Positions 1-8,660 of a DNA stretch of 64,000 nucleotides are shown here, one piece after another; position 1 is the first letter of the stretch, and each line of letters opens with the position of its first letter. Source of the DNA: CBDDIP01 sp965229005 (lineage in GTDB: Bacteria > Actinomycetota > Acidimicrobiia > Acidimicrobiales > Ilumatobacteraceae); NCBI GenBank assembly GCA_965229005.1, contig CBDDIP010000001.1, positions 930,001 to 994,000 of the forward strand. The letters run 5' to 3'. The position numbers and the translations under genes are program-made. The notes under the pieces are model-generated. The model did not search any database. It worked only from the letters and a program-made list of their open reading frames with translations, and was not told where the DNA came from.

Positions 1-366
1 GACACGGCTCGCCTGACTCGGGTACCCCGCCCCGATGCCGAGGAGGAACCGACCAGGGAACGCTTCACCCAACTGCGACGAGGCCGCGTGCGCGACCATC
101 GGCGGGCGTGCCCACATGGGGGTGATCGCCGTGCCGAAGATCATCCGCTCGGTCGCCTGCAGGTGCAGGGCGAGCTGCACGAACACGTCCTTGCCGCCCA
201 AGCCCTCCTTCAGCCACGCGGCGCGGTAGCCGGCCGCCTCGAGGCGGCGCACCGCATCGCGCTGCTGATCGATCGGCGCTTCCGATGTGAGGCCGATGCC
301 GGGGAGCGCGAACCCGATCCTGCCGAGTGCCGAACGCGTGGCTTCGACGATGTCCTGATGTGTCAT
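1..366 (-). CDS. LLM-class F420-dependent oxidoreductase, N-terminal part (cut by window edge)
   Basis: The first 122 codons of a luciferase-like monooxygenase-fold oxidoreductase are present; the C-terminal part lies beyond the left edge. The frame reads MTHQDIVEATRSALGRIG and later contains AFPGRFLLGIGAGYP, a typical LLM segment. It aligns over its whole visible length with the LLM protein at 29100-30032, so the two are paralogues. The ATG at 366 follows an AGGAG ribosome site and starts 40 bp after the stop of the upstream carboxylesterase. With the SDR at 1988-2905 it seems to form one operon. Members of this family usually bind F420 or FMN; the substrate is unknown. Confidence 0.85.
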   Translation of the reverse strand, partial: MTHQDIVEATRSALGRIGFALPGIGLTSEAPIDQQRDAVRRLEAAGYRAAWLKEGLGGKDVFVQLALHLQATERMIFGTAITPMWARPPMVAHAASSQLGEAFPGRFLLGIGAGYPSQASRV

Positions 367-406
367 GTGCGTGGGCTCCTGGTTGTCGGTCGGTCGAGCA
401 CGGCGC

Positions 407-1972
407 TCATCGGATGCCGTCCCACAGCAGTCGCTCGCGGCCACCGGGGTCGTCGACGACACGGCTGTCGTAGTCGAGGATCATCGTCGCCCGCTGCTGG
501 AGGTCGTAGGCCGGCCAGGCCGGCAGGTGCTCGTGCTGCGGCAAGCCGCCTCGGATGAAGCTGACCCACGCGGCGTGGATCTGTTCCTGCATGCCACGTG
601 CATGACCCTCGAACGGCACCGGCGCGCCGAGCTTGAGGAACACGTGGTGATGCATCGCGATCGGGGGGTACGGCTGCGCCAGGAAGTACATGAACACTGC
701 TGTCCCGCGGCTCGACGCTGCCTCCGCGAGCCGGATCGCCGGCACACGCCAATCCGCATCGGCCACGATCTCGCCGAGCATCGTGCTCGGACTCGTCCCT
801 GGAAGCGCCGCCCGGTAACCGGCAACGATCCCGTCAGCGCCGTCACCGTGGAACGGGCGCAGGATCGACACGAGGTCGTCGTCGGTCAGCCACCCGTAGC
901 GCGCCAGCCACGGCTGCGGTACGAGCCGGCCGTCGGTGACCGACGTGGCGTATCCGCCGTAGTAGTCGTTGCCGAGCACACCGGGGATGAAGTGGTCGTA
1001 GCGCTGCGTGCCGATCAGCAGCGCCACGTCGGCGCCGCTGCCCTCAGCGATGGCCCGGACGGGATCCGCCCTGAGCACCTCGCCGTCCACCACCGGCAAC
1101 AAGGAGCCGTAGTTGAACCAGGCACTGGGGTTGACCGTGCTCGGATGGCCTTCCGCGTGCAGCGCGCGAATCGACGCATCGAGCAGCGCGGCCGGTGTGG
1201 CCGCGATCAACGTCTCGTGCGTCGACCCACGCGCATCGAGGCAGTCGACGATGGAGCGGGCGACGTGGGTAGCCACCTCGGTGGAGATGGGCCGGAACAG
1301 GTCGCCGCCGCTGCAGACGATCCCTCGGTGGAACAGTCCCGTCGCGCGCGCGGAGGCCGTCAACGTCATCACCTTGTGTCCCCCACCGGATGCGCCGGCG
1401 ATCGTGACGTTCGCCGGGTCGCCGCCGAACGCGGCGATGTTGTCGCGCACCCAGCGCAACGCCTCGATCAGGTCGAGCGTGCCGGCGTTGCCCGATTCGG
1501 CGTAGTCCGGCCCGAGGAGCTCAGCGAGGTAGAGGAAGCCGAACACGTCGAGGCGGTGGTTCACCGTGACGACGACGATGTCCGCGCGTGCCGCCAACGC
1601 GGCGCCGTCGGTGGTCGGGTCGCTGCCCGATCCGCTGCGGTAGGCGCCGCTGTGCAGCCACACCAGCACCGGGCGGCCCGCCGCCGGGTCGCATCCCGGC
1701 GTCCACACGTTGAGCACCAGGCAGTCCTCGGACTGGTTGCCGTCGATCGGCTGCGGGCCACCGGGCAGCGGTGCCGGGACGAGCTGCGGGCAGCTCGGCC
1801 CGAACGCCAGCGCGTCGAGCACGCCATCCCACGGCTGCACCGGATCGGGCGACAGGAAGCGACCTGCAATCGCGTACGGGATCCCCTTGAACGCAACGCC
1901 GCCGGTCGACACGACGCCGCGCACCTCGCCGGCGCGCGTGCGCACGACGTCTGCGGCGCTGCTCGTGTCCAC
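407..1972 (-). CDS. Type B carboxylesterase
   Basis: A 521-residue carboxylesterase/para-nitrobenzyl esterase family hydrolase that would cleave carboxylic esters. The family signature EDCLVLNVWTP is at about residues 82-92, and the nucleophile serine is about residue 195 in GASGGG, where the family usually has GESAGG. No signal peptide is apparent, so it should be cytoplasmic. The start is a GTG 15 bp downstream of the SDR stop. It lies between the SDR and the LLM on the same strand and is probably co-transcribed with both. The position of the catalytic histidine could not be fixed by eye: the C-terminal part has MHHH and EGHARG but not the usual family context. Confidence 0.9.
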   Translation of the reverse strand: MDTSSAADVVRTRAGEVRGVVSTGGVAFKGIPYAIAGRFLSPDPVQPWDGVLDALAFGPSCPQLVPAPLPGGPQPIDGNQSEDCLVLNVWTPGCDPAAGRPVLVWLHSGAYRSGSGSDPTTDGAALAARADIVVVTVNHRLDVFGFLYLAELLGPDYAESGNAGTLDLIEALRWVRDNIAAFGGDPANVTIAGASGGGHKVMTLTASARATGLFHRGIVCSGGDLFRPISTEVATHVARSIVDCLDARGSTHETLIAATPAALLDASIRALHAEGHPSTVNPSAWFNYGSLLPVVDGEVLRADPVRAIAEGSGADVALLIGTQRYDHFIPGVLGNDYYGGYATSVTDGRLVPQPWLARYGWLTDDDLVSILRPFHGDGADGIVAGYRAALPGTSPSTMLGEIVADADWRVPAIRLAEAASSRGTAVFMYFLAQPYPPIAMHHHVFLKLGAPVPFEGHARGMQEQIHAAWVSFIRGGLPQHEHLPAWPAYDLQQRATMILDYDSRVVDDPGGRERLLWDGIR

Positions 1973-1987
1973 GTGAGTCGTCCGCCC

Positions 1988-2905
1988 CTACAGCGAGGAT
2001 CCGGCGTCGGCGTTGATCACGTCACCGACGATCGCCGTCGACGCGTCGGACGCCAGGAAGGCGACGACGTTGGCCAGCTCCTCGTGGATCAGGTAACGCC
2101 CCAGCACGTTTCGGATGCGCGAGTAGAACCACATGTCGTTCATGCCGTCCGGCACGCGGCTCTCGGTGCGGACCATCGACGCCGGATGCACGGTGTGCAC
2201 GTTGATGCCCTCGCCGATGACCTCGGCAGCGACGAACTTGCCGAACGCGGCGAGCGACGCCTTGCCCGTGCCGTACAGGACCATCTTCGGCGCCGTGAAG
2301 GTGTTCGCCGCGCCGCTGCCGATGTTGATGATGTTGCCGCGCCCCCGCGGGCGCATGTAGTCGAGCGCGACGCGGGTGCAGTACATCGGGCCGACCATCG
2401 TGCCTCGCACCGAGCGATCCATCTCCTCGCGGGTGCAGGTCTTGAAGTCCACCACCGCGACGTCGACCGCGCTGTTGATCAGCACGTCGATCCCGCCGAG
2501 TGCTTCGTTGCACTCCGCCATCCAGCGGTTGATGTCGTCCCAGTCGGTGGCGTCGCCGTAGATGCCGACGGCCTTCGTCCCCCACTTCTCTGCGACCTCC
2601 TTGGCGACGCCGTGCGGATCCGGGCCGGCGTACTGCGGCAGGCTGCCGGTGGCGCTCGTGTCCGTCACCTGGAGGTCGACGAGCGCGACGTCGGCGCCGA
2701 GACCGGCGAAGCGGTGCGCGCACGCCTGGCCCAATCCCCTGCCGCCGCCACCGGTGATGACTACCTTGCGGCCGGTCATGTCCAGCAGGTCCTTGACGGT
2801 CTTGTCGACCATGTCGAACGGCATGCGGTCGTTCCACAACGGCCGCATCGAGTCGCCGGCAGCGCTGGCACGCTCGAAGAGCTCGGTGAAATACGGGCTG
2901 CTCAT
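1988..2905 (-). CDS. Short-chain dehydrogenase/reductase with N-terminal extension
   Basis: A 305-residue NAD(P)-dependent SDR. The cofactor loop TGGGGRGLG is near residue 51 and the YxxxK catalytic pair occurs as YGTGK. About 40 residues precede the Rossmann fold, which is longer than the typical 250-residue SDR. The SDR at 30089-31006 has the same length, the same N-terminal extension and the shared stretch LASDA near the end, so the two are close paralogues, each located next to a related LLM gene. AAGGGAG lies well placed before the ATG. It is the first gene of the leftward SDR-esterase-LLM unit. Its substrate is unknown, but an alcohol or ketone intermediate is expected. Confidence 0.9.
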   Translation of the reverse strand: MSSPYFTELFERASAAGDSMRPLWNDRMPFDMVDKTVKDLLDMTGRKVVITGGGGRGLGQACAHRFAGLGADVALVDLQVTDTSATGSLPQYAGPDPHGVAKEVAEKWGTKAVGIYGDATDWDDINRWMAECNEALGGIDVLINSAVDVAVVDFKTCTREEMDRSVRGTMVGPMYCTRVALDYMRPRGRGNIINIGSGAANTFTAPKMVLYGTGKASLAAFGKFVAAEVIGEGINVHTVHPASMVRTESRVPDGMNDMWFYSRIRNVLGRYLIHEELANVVAFLASDASTAIVGDVINADAGSSL

Positions 2906-3055
2906 GTCGGTGCTCCCTTGTCGTTCGAGCCGCGAACCTACGCCCCCTTTTCAACCTAGTCAACGCTACGTTCTAGTGGGCGGAACGTCCTCGATGTCAG
3001 ACGTTGACGGGTCTGCAGCACGGTCGCTGACTCGATCCAGCGCTACGGTGGCGGC

Positions 3056-4216
3056 ATGTCCGACCGGACGCTCGCAGACACCGGCAAGATCGTTGCGGTC
3101 GCCGCCAGGCTGTTCGCCCGCCGCGGCTATGCCACCACCTCCGTGGCCGAGATCGTCGCCGAGCTGCAGTGCACGCCGCCGAGCCTGTACCGACGCTTCC
3201 CGAGCAAGCTGGGCCTGCTGCACGCCGTGCTCGATGCGGCGCTCGACCGCATGTCCGGCCCCGGCGATCTGAACGCACACATCCGGCGGGCCATCGCCGC
3301 CGCATCGAGCCATCCCGATCTCGTGGTCACGTACGTGCGCGAGCGGCGCTGGATCGAGGCCAGGGTGTTTCCCGCCGTCGCCCAGCGCGATGCCGACCAC
3401 GCCGCGGCGTGGAGCACGGCAATCGGTCTCGCCTGCCACGACCTCGACGCCTGCTCCGCGGTGCTTCGGTCCGGGGCGATCGCCGGCGCCGTCACGGCCC
3501 TCGCTGTCGCGCCTCGAGGTGCCGGCGGAGAACGTCTGCGCACCGCGTTCGAGACCGGGTTGCGCGCGCTGGTGGCCACGCCGTCCGCGTCGCGCCCGAC
3601 GGGACCCGTGCCGCCCCGCCACGCTTGGCACCTGCCCCCGACGCGCCGCCAGACGCTCATCGACGCGGCGATCACGCTGATCGGCGAGCGCGGCTACGCC
3701 GACGTTCGACTGCAGGACGTCGGGGCTGCGGTCGGCATCGCCGGGCCGTCCGTGCTGCAGCACTTCGCCACGAAGCAGGAGATCCTGGTCGCCGCCTTCG
3801 ACCGAGCGATCACCGAGCTGATGATCGCCGCGCGGATCGCCACCGAACACGCCGCAGATGCATCCGACGCGCTGGCCCGCCTGGTGGCTGCGCTGGCCGA
3901 GACGGCTGCGCTCCACCGCGACCTGTACGTCACCCTGTACCGCGAGTTCGGAGCGCTCGACGAAGACCAGCGCAACCGTCTGGCCCACCTGCGCGACGAA
4001 CTTGACCACGTGTGGGGGGCCGTGCTGTGCGAGCTGCACACCGATCTGCCGGCGGAAGCGTCGCGCGCCATCGCTCGTGCCGGCGTGGAGGCGGTGCTCA
4101 ACGGAGTTCGCCACAGCAGTGCCGACGCCTCCCCGGCCGACCTCGTCGCGGCGACGCTGTCGTTCCTGCGCGCTGCGGCGGGCTACGGGATCAGCAGGAC
4201 GCGACCGAAGGCCTGA
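3056..4216 (+). CDS. Tandem TetR-family regulator (two DNA-binding domains)
   Basis: A 386-residue protein, about twice the usual TetR length. Residues 10-60 form a TetR helix-turn-helix (ARLFARRGY, then SLYRRFPSK), and residues 196-246 form a second one (LIDAAITLIGERGY, then VLQHFATKQEIL). Each is followed by an alpha-helical ligand/dimer domain. This looks like a head-to-tail fusion of two regulators that could act as a monomeric pseudo-dimer. It is transcribed divergently from the SDR at 2905 and probably controls that unit. Its 3' end overlaps the convergent MDR gene by 34 bp. Tandem TetR proteins occur in actinobacteria, but the specific family was not recognised. Confidence 0.9.
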   Translation: MSDRTLADTGKIVAVAARLFARRGYATTSVAEIVAELQCTPPSLYRRFPSKLGLLHAVLDAALDRMSGPGDLNAHIRRAIAAASSHPDLVVTYVRERRWIEARVFPAVAQRDADHAAAWSTAIGLACHDLDACSAVLRSGAIAGAVTALAVAPRGAGGERLRTAFETGLRALVATPSASRPTGPVPPRHAWHLPPTRRQTLIDAAITLIGERGYADVRLQDVGAAVGIAGPSVLQHFATKQEILVAAFDRAITELMIAARIATEHAADASDALARLVAALAETAALHRDLYVTLYREFGALDEDQRNRLAHLRDELDHVWGAVLCELHTDLPAEASRAIARAGVEAVLNGVRHSSADASPADLVAATLSFLRAAAGYGISRTRPKA

Positions 4217-5151
4217 CGGCTCTCGATGTAGCGGTGCGCATCAGCCGCATCGGCGAGCGCGAACCGGCGGTCGATCACCGGGTGCAGCTCGCCGTCGGCC
4301 ACCCGTTGCAGCACGCCCTGGATCATGGTGTGGACACGCTCGCGGTTGCCCTTCGCGTCCACCCCGAGCAGCACACCCGTGAGCGTGGCGTGCTTGCGCT
4401 GCATCGGCCAGGTGTCCGGCGGCGTGTCGTCGCGTCCGGCGCGCCCGACCCAGCTGATCCGCCCGCGGTAGGCGAGCGCGGCGATGCTGTCCTCCAACGT
4501 GCGTCCGCCCACCGGGTCGATGACGAGGTCGACGCCCTCGCCGTCGGTCAGGCGCATCACCTCGCCGGGCACGTCGCTCGTGGCGTAGTTGATGCCGTGG
4601 TCCAAGCCGTGCTCGCGCAGGCGTTCGAGCCGCTCGTCGCTCGACGCCGTGGCCAGGATCATCCCGGCACCTGCCGCCTTGGCGAGCTGGATGGCGGCCA
4701 GCCCAAGCCCACCGGCACCGGCCTGCACCAGCACCCGCTCACCGCGCTGCAGGTGGCCGAACTCGAAGAGTCCCTCGTGCGCAGTGCCGTACTCCAACGG
4801 GATCGCGGCAGCCACCTCCACGTCGAGGCCGTCGGGAACTGCGTAGACGGATGCAGCCGGCGCGCTGACGACCTCGGCATGGCTGCCGGTCCGCATCGTC
4901 GCCACCACCGCCTGACCGACGTGGAAGTCGGTGACACCGGCGCCCACCTCGCGGACGAACCCGGACGCCTGGTAGCCAACGATGTGCGGCGCCGTGTTGA
5001 TCGCTCGCGAGCGGTTGATCAGGTCGCCGCCCTGCACGCCGATCCCCTTGACGTCGAACAGCACGCCGCCCGGTCGCAGCTCGGGTTCGGGGACCTCGGC
5101 GTAGCGGAAGACATCCGGAGGCCCGGGTCGGTCGTAGACGGCGGCACGCAT
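4183..5151 (-). CDS. Zinc-independent MDR oxidoreductase (quinone oxidoreductase-like)
   Basis: A 322-residue medium-chain dehydrogenase/reductase related to NADPH:quinone oxidoreductase. The N-terminal GroES-like domain is followed by a Rossmann fold with VQAGAGGLGLAAIQLAK at about residues 140-155, the typical nucleotide-binding region. The cysteines and histidine that bind catalytic zinc in alcohol dehydrogenases were not evident, which fits a quinone reductase. It ends with a TAG inside the end of the convergent tandem TetR gene. It is not clearly in an operon. The likely role is NADPH-dependent reduction of a quinone or enone. Confidence 0.87.
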   Translation of the reverse strand: MRAAVYDRPGPPDVFRYAEVPEPELRPGGVLFDVKGIGVQGGDLINRSRAINTAPHIVGYQASGFVREVGAGVTDFHVGQAVVATMRTGSHAEVVSAPAASVYAVPDGLDVEVAAAIPLEYGTAHEGLFEFGHLQRGERVLVQAGAGGLGLAAIQLAKAAGAGMILATASSDERLERLREHGLDHGINYATSDVPGEVMRLTDGEGVDLVIDPVGGRTLEDSIAALAYRGRISWVGRAGRDDTPPDTWPMQRKHATLTGVLLGVDAKGNRERVHTMIQGVLQRVADGELHPVIDRRFALADAADAHRYIESRQAFGRVLLIP

Positions 5152-5232
5152 GCTCTGACCCTACGAACGGTCATCGAGCCCAGCAGGCGACCGTCCCGCC
5201 ACGTGGAACAGTCGATGGACGGTTGAATCCGA

Positions 5233-5244
5233 AATATATAGATT
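5233..5244. promoter_or_regulatory. Operator of the AATCTATAGATT family (one mismatch)
   Basis: AATATATAGATT differs in one base from the perfect palindrome found at 21751, 21895 and 27284. It lies 59 bp upstream of the ATG of the substrate-binding lipoprotein, in a low-GC spot of otherwise GC-rich DNA. This links the transporter protein to the catabolic regulon further right. Confidence 0.6.
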
Positions 5245-5302
5245 TGAACGATCGCCGGTCGGACACCGGTGATCAACACACCGATCCTTAGATGGGGGAG
5301 CC

Positions 5303-6625
5303 ATGAAAGCAACACGAGCCCTGTTCGGGCTGATGGCGGCCGGGGCGCTCGTCATGAGCGCCTGCGGTAGCGATGACAAGGCAGATTCGACCACGCCGGC
5401 CAACACCAGCGGCACGACGGTCGAGACCACGCCCACGGCCGAGACCACGCCGTCGAACGAGACCACACCGTCTGGCGACACCACGCCGGCGACGACTCCG
5501 GCTGCAGGCGAGGGCTTCGACCCGTCGCTGCCACCCGTGGTCGTCGGGTTCCACAACCTCGAGGGCGGGTCGTACTCGATCCCCGAGACGCGCATCGGCT
5601 TCGAGAAGGGCCTCGAGTACGTCAACAGCCAGCTCGGCGGTGTCAACGGCCATGAGCTGAAGGCCGAGTACTGCAACCTCGACGTCACCCCGGAGTCGGC
5701 CATCGACTGCGCCAACCAGTTCGTCGAGAAAGACGTCGTTGCCGCGGTGCAGGGCTACGACCTCGCTGTTGACGCCGCGATGCCCGTGCTGACCGAGGCA
5801 GGCATCCTGGAGATGGCGTCCGCTCCGCTCGGCGCGGCCATCAACAACAACGTCGGTGACGCCATCGTCTTCGGTCCGTCGAGCCAGGGTGGCGCCGGCA
5901 TCACCGCCGTCGTCCTCGCCAAGAACACCGGTGCCAAGAAGCTGGCCTACATCCTCGCCGACGTTCCGGCGATGCGGCCGGTGTTCGACATCGCCAAGGA
6001 GGCAGCGGACAAGGTGGGCATCGAGCTCGAGGCCTACTACTACCCGCAGCCGACCGACTGGACGACGTTCGCCGCCACCGTGACCTCTGCAGGTCCCGAC
6101 GCCGTCGCCATGTTCGGCGTCGACGCCGACTACCTCGCTGCGGTGCCGGCGTTCCGCCAGGCCGGCTTCACCGGTCAGTTCATCGCCAGCACGCTCGGCG
6201 CCGTCGACCAGCTGCCCGCCGACATGCGCAAGGACGTCGTCGTTGCCTTCCCGTACTACAACACCGACATGGTGTCCGGTGTCCCGGATGCAGCCAAGGC
6301 CGACATCGACATCTTCGAGGAAGCGCTCAAGGGCAACGACGCCCTCGGCCGTCCGGGCCCGACCCGCATCGGGTTCTTCATGGCCGTGCAGGCTGCCGAC
6401 GCACTGCGCCAGGTGAGCGATCCGACCGATGCTGCGAAGGTGTTCGCCGAGGCCCCCAAGGCCAAGGGTCACGCCTTCTTCACCGACAAGGACTACGACT
6501 GCACGACGCCGTCGTGGCCCGGCACCACGTCCTGCCTCGGCCTGACGATCTACGCATCGATCAACGAGGACGGCAAGCTCGACGTGCTCCCCGGTCAGCC
6601 GTTCGATCTGAGCGTCGTCGCCTGA
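5303..6625 (+). CDS. Branched-chain amino acid type ABC transporter substrate-binding lipoprotein
   Basis: A 440-residue secreted lipoprotein with a basic N-terminus, a hydrophobic stretch and a lipobox ending VMSAC at about residue 20. A Thr/Pro-rich linker (repeats of ETTP-like units, residues 28-70) separates the anchor from a periplasmic-binding-protein type 1 (Leu/Ile/Val-BP) domain. GGGGGAG precedes the ATG. No permease or ATPase gene is adjacent, so the membrane partners must be elsewhere. The AATCTATAGATT-like site 59 bp upstream suggests co-regulation with the hydantoinase and dioxygenase genes, so it may capture their substrate; that link is an inference. Confidence 0.92.
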   Translation: MKATRALFGLMAAGALVMSACGSDDKADSTTPANTSGTTVETTPTAETTPSNETTPSGDTTPATTPAAGEGFDPSLPPVVVGFHNLEGGSYSIPETRIGFEKGLEYVNSQLGGVNGHELKAEYCNLDVTPESAIDCANQFVEKDVVAAVQGYDLAVDAAMPVLTEAGILEMASAPLGAAINNNVGDAIVFGPSSQGGAGITAVVLAKNTGAKKLAYILADVPAMRPVFDIAKEAADKVGIELEAYYYPQPTDWTTFAATVTSAGPDAVAMFGVDADYLAAVPAFRQAGFTGQFIASTLGAVDQLPADMRKDVVVAFPYYNTDMVSGVPDAAKADIDIFEEALKGNDALGRPGPTRIGFFMAVQAADALRQVSDPTDAAKVFAEAPKAKGHAFFTDKDYDCTTPSWPGTTSCLGLTIYASINEDGKLDVLPGQPFDLSVVA

Positions 6626-6654
6626 CCCGGCGAATCCAACTGAAGTGAACGCAC

Positions 6655-6684
6655 GAGGGTGCGGGCCTGCGGGCCCGCACCCTC
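6655..6684. terminator. Hairpin terminator between convergent genes
   Basis: A perfect 13-bp stem (GAGGGTGCGGGCC pairing with GGCCCGCACCCTC) with a 4-base loop lies 30 bp after the stop of the substrate-binding protein and 30 bp before the end of the convergent VOC gene. A TTTT follows a few bases later. It could end transcription from either side. Confidence 0.75.
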
Positions 6685-6714
6685 GATTCGTTTTCGGGTT
6701 CGGCGCGGCCAGTC

Positions 6715-7857
6715 TCAGAGGTCACGCGTCAGCGCGGCGAAGTCGATGACGTAGTCGGTCGACGCTCCTGCGGACGCAATGGCGTCCATCATCCGCTCCA
6801 TCGAGTTGATGACGAAGCCCTCGAGGATGTAGCCACCGAGCGACTCGGCGGTGTCGTAGTAGCAGAACGACGCGGCGCCGCCACTGAGATCGCCGCTCAT
6901 CGCCACTGGTACGTCGATGGAAGCGAGCCATTCGCGGGTCCGCCGCCAGTCGTCCGGACCGGGCGAGATGTTCAGCAGCATGTGGTGGATGCCCGCGCCC
7001 CACAGGTCGCGGAACTCGCGGTTGTAGTGGCTCGGTCCCAGCGTTGGCTGGATGATCTCGAAGCCGAAGTCGCGGAACATCGACAGGCCCGTCAGGTACT
7101 CGTGCTCGACGGACTCGCCGCGGTAGGTCGGGTCCTCGAGCGAGCCTGGCTCGGTGCGCCAGTCGCGGATCGTCCACTGCTCGATGCCGAACAGCTCGTG
7201 GTACCGGCCGACCGTCGAGATGGTGTCGTCGACGACGACGCCGAAGTGGTTGACCCCGAACACCGGCACGGGCCCGACACCGGGCGGCCGCGTGTACGTG
7301 CCGCCGAGGTCCCAGTGCTGGGCGGTCGAATCATCGGTCGGCGCGCCATCGAGCTGGACGACGACCTCGACGAGGTAGCCGCCGAGCATCGCTCGCGTGT
7401 CGAGGAGGTGGCGGCGCATCGCACCGTCGACGGTCATCGAGGCGAGCACGTCGACGCCAACCTCGGCACATCGCGCACGGAGCGCCTCGAACTCGTCCGC
7501 GTCCACGTCGGCCAGCCGGAGGTGGCTGATGCCCTGACCGCGAACGAAGCGGAACTCCATGAACGGGCTCTCACCGGTGACCGGTTGGACGAGCTCGAAC
7601 GTGACCGGCGTGCCCTCGGTGCTCCCGAAGAAGCCCGTGCCGGGCGGCGGCACCGTGGTCGCGGTGGCCGTGCGGAGCGTCGGCGCGGCGACGGCCCGGC
7701 CTCGCGACCGCACGTCGGTCAATTGGTCGGGCCCGAGCTCGCGGACCTCCCAGTGATCCATGCCGAAGATCTCCGCGTAGCGGCCCGTGGCGCGACCGAT
7801 GTCCTTCACCACCACACCGACCTGATGCAGCCGATCAACGTCGAGCCGCGGGCTCAT
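6715..7857 (-). CDS. Two-domain VOC (glyoxalase/extradiol-fold) protein
   Basis: A 380-residue protein with two vicinal-oxygen-chelate domains. Each domain keeps the full His-Glu-His-Glu style metal set: HQVGVVV, FELVQP, ISHLRLA and YLVEVVV in the first; VNHFGVVV, FEIIQP, IHHMLLN and YILEGF in the second. It may therefore bind two metals. The exact reaction (dioxygenase, isomerase or lyase) is not recognisable. Its ATG overlaps the stop of the ABM gene as ATGA, so the two are translationally coupled. The operator at 8618 upstream of the ABM gene should control both. Confidence 0.85.
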   Translation of the reverse strand: MSPRLDVDRLHQVGVVVKDIGRATGRYAEIFGMDHWEVRELGPDQLTDVRSRGRAVAAPTLRTATATTVPPPGTGFFGSTEGTPVTFELVQPVTGESPFMEFRFVRGQGISHLRLADVDADEFEALRARCAEVGVDVLASMTVDGAMRRHLLDTRAMLGGYLVEVVVQLDGAPTDDSTAQHWDLGGTYTRPPGVGPVPVFGVNHFGVVVDDTISTVGRYHELFGIEQWTIRDWRTEPGSLEDPTYRGESVEHEYLTGLSMFRDFGFEIIQPTLGPSHYNREFRDLWGAGIHHMLLNISPGPDDWRRTREWLASIDVPVAMSGDLSGGAASFCYYDTAESLGGYILEGFVINSMERMMDAIASAGASTDYVIDFAALTRDL

Positions 7858-8582
7858 GCCGGCCACACCACGGTCTCGGACCACTGCGCCTGGTCGGCCG
7901 GCAGCCATCGGTCGTACAGGTAGGTGAACGGTTGGTGGCGGTAGAACTCGATGCCGTTCGCCCCACGGGTGCGCTCCGCGAAGTTCATGTCGATGGCCTG
8001 CGGACCAGTCTTCAGCCGCAGGTGCCAGTGGTGGTCGTAGACCTGCTGGTCGTCCCACAGCTCCAGCAGCGCGACGTGCTCGGGTGTCTCCGCCGACTGC
8101 ACCCACTCGTACTGGCGGCACCCAGGCTCGAGTCTCGTGGCCTCCTGGTCGGCTCGCAACGCGCCGAGGAGCGCGTCCGTGGTGACCAGGCAGAGCTGCA
8201 GCACGATGCGCACGGCACCGCGCGCCGGCCACGCGACGGCCGACGCACGTGACACGGCGTCGCCGGTCTCACCGGCGAGCCAGATCCGGTCGCTCCGAAA
8301 CGTTTGATGCACGTAGATCTCCGAGGGGATCGCAGCGACGCCGGCGTCACGCCGGTGGACCAGCACCGCGTCCGTCTCCGCCCGCCGCGCCGCGTCGACG
8401 TGGGCGGCGAAGGCAGCCTCGTCGGCCCAGCGCTCCAGCACGGCCAGGCGCGACGAGCAGTCGATCGAGCGGTAGACCTCCACCTCGTTCGCTCCTGCCT
8501 CGGCACGCACTCGTGCGGCGCGCTCAGCGTGCGCCGCGTACGGACTGCCCTCGAACTGGTGGACCACCCGAAGTGCGGCCAT
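7854..8582 (-). CDS. ABM-like protein (antibiotic biosynthesis monooxygenase fold), probably two repeats
   Basis: A 242-residue protein that reads as two dimeric alpha/beta-barrel (ABM/EthD-like) halves: residues 1-110 with EVYRSIDCSSRLAVLERW, and a second half with EPGCRQYEWVQ and LLELWDD. Such proteins are small monooxygenases or cofactor-free degradation helpers; the substrate is unknown. The chosen ATG (MAALRVV) gives the expected domain start; the frame stays open a few codons further upstream. It is the first gene of a two-gene operon with the VOC protein and starts 36 bp from a 14-bp palindrome. Confidence 0.75.
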   Translation of the reverse strand: MAALRVVHQFEGSPYAAHAERAARVRAEAGANEVEVYRSIDCSSRLAVLERWADEAAFAAHVDAARRAETDAVLVHRRDAGVAAIPSEIYVHQTFRSDRIWLAGETGDAVSRASAVAWPARGAVRIVLQLCLVTTDALLGALRADQEATRLEPGCRQYEWVQSAETPEHVALLELWDDQQVYDHHWHLRLKTGPQAIDMNFAERTRGANGIEFYRHQPFTYLYDRWLPADQAQWSETVVWPA

Positions 8583-8617
8583 CGGCGCAACCCCCACGTC
8601 TCGTCGTTGGCGACGAC

Positions 8618-8631
8618 TGTACACGTGTACA
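8618..8631. promoter_or_regulatory. Palindromic operator TGTACACGTGTACA (copy 1)
   Basis: A perfect 14-bp palindrome with a central CG, the usual layout of LacI-family operators. It lies between the 3' end of the LacI gene and the start of the ABM/VOC operon. An identical copy lies on the other side of the LacI gene at 9719. Confidence 0.75.
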
Positions 8632-8660
8632 CAAAGAGCGAGAAAGGCCTCAGTTCGACT

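Noticed and set aside
365..2959. A long open plus-strand frame opposite the esterase and SDR
   Set aside because: Same reason: low-complexity composition and full overlap with two well-conserved genes.
2956..2977. CTAGT repeats between the SDR and the tandem TetR
   Set aside because: The inner and outer repeats have different centres; too weak to call an operator.
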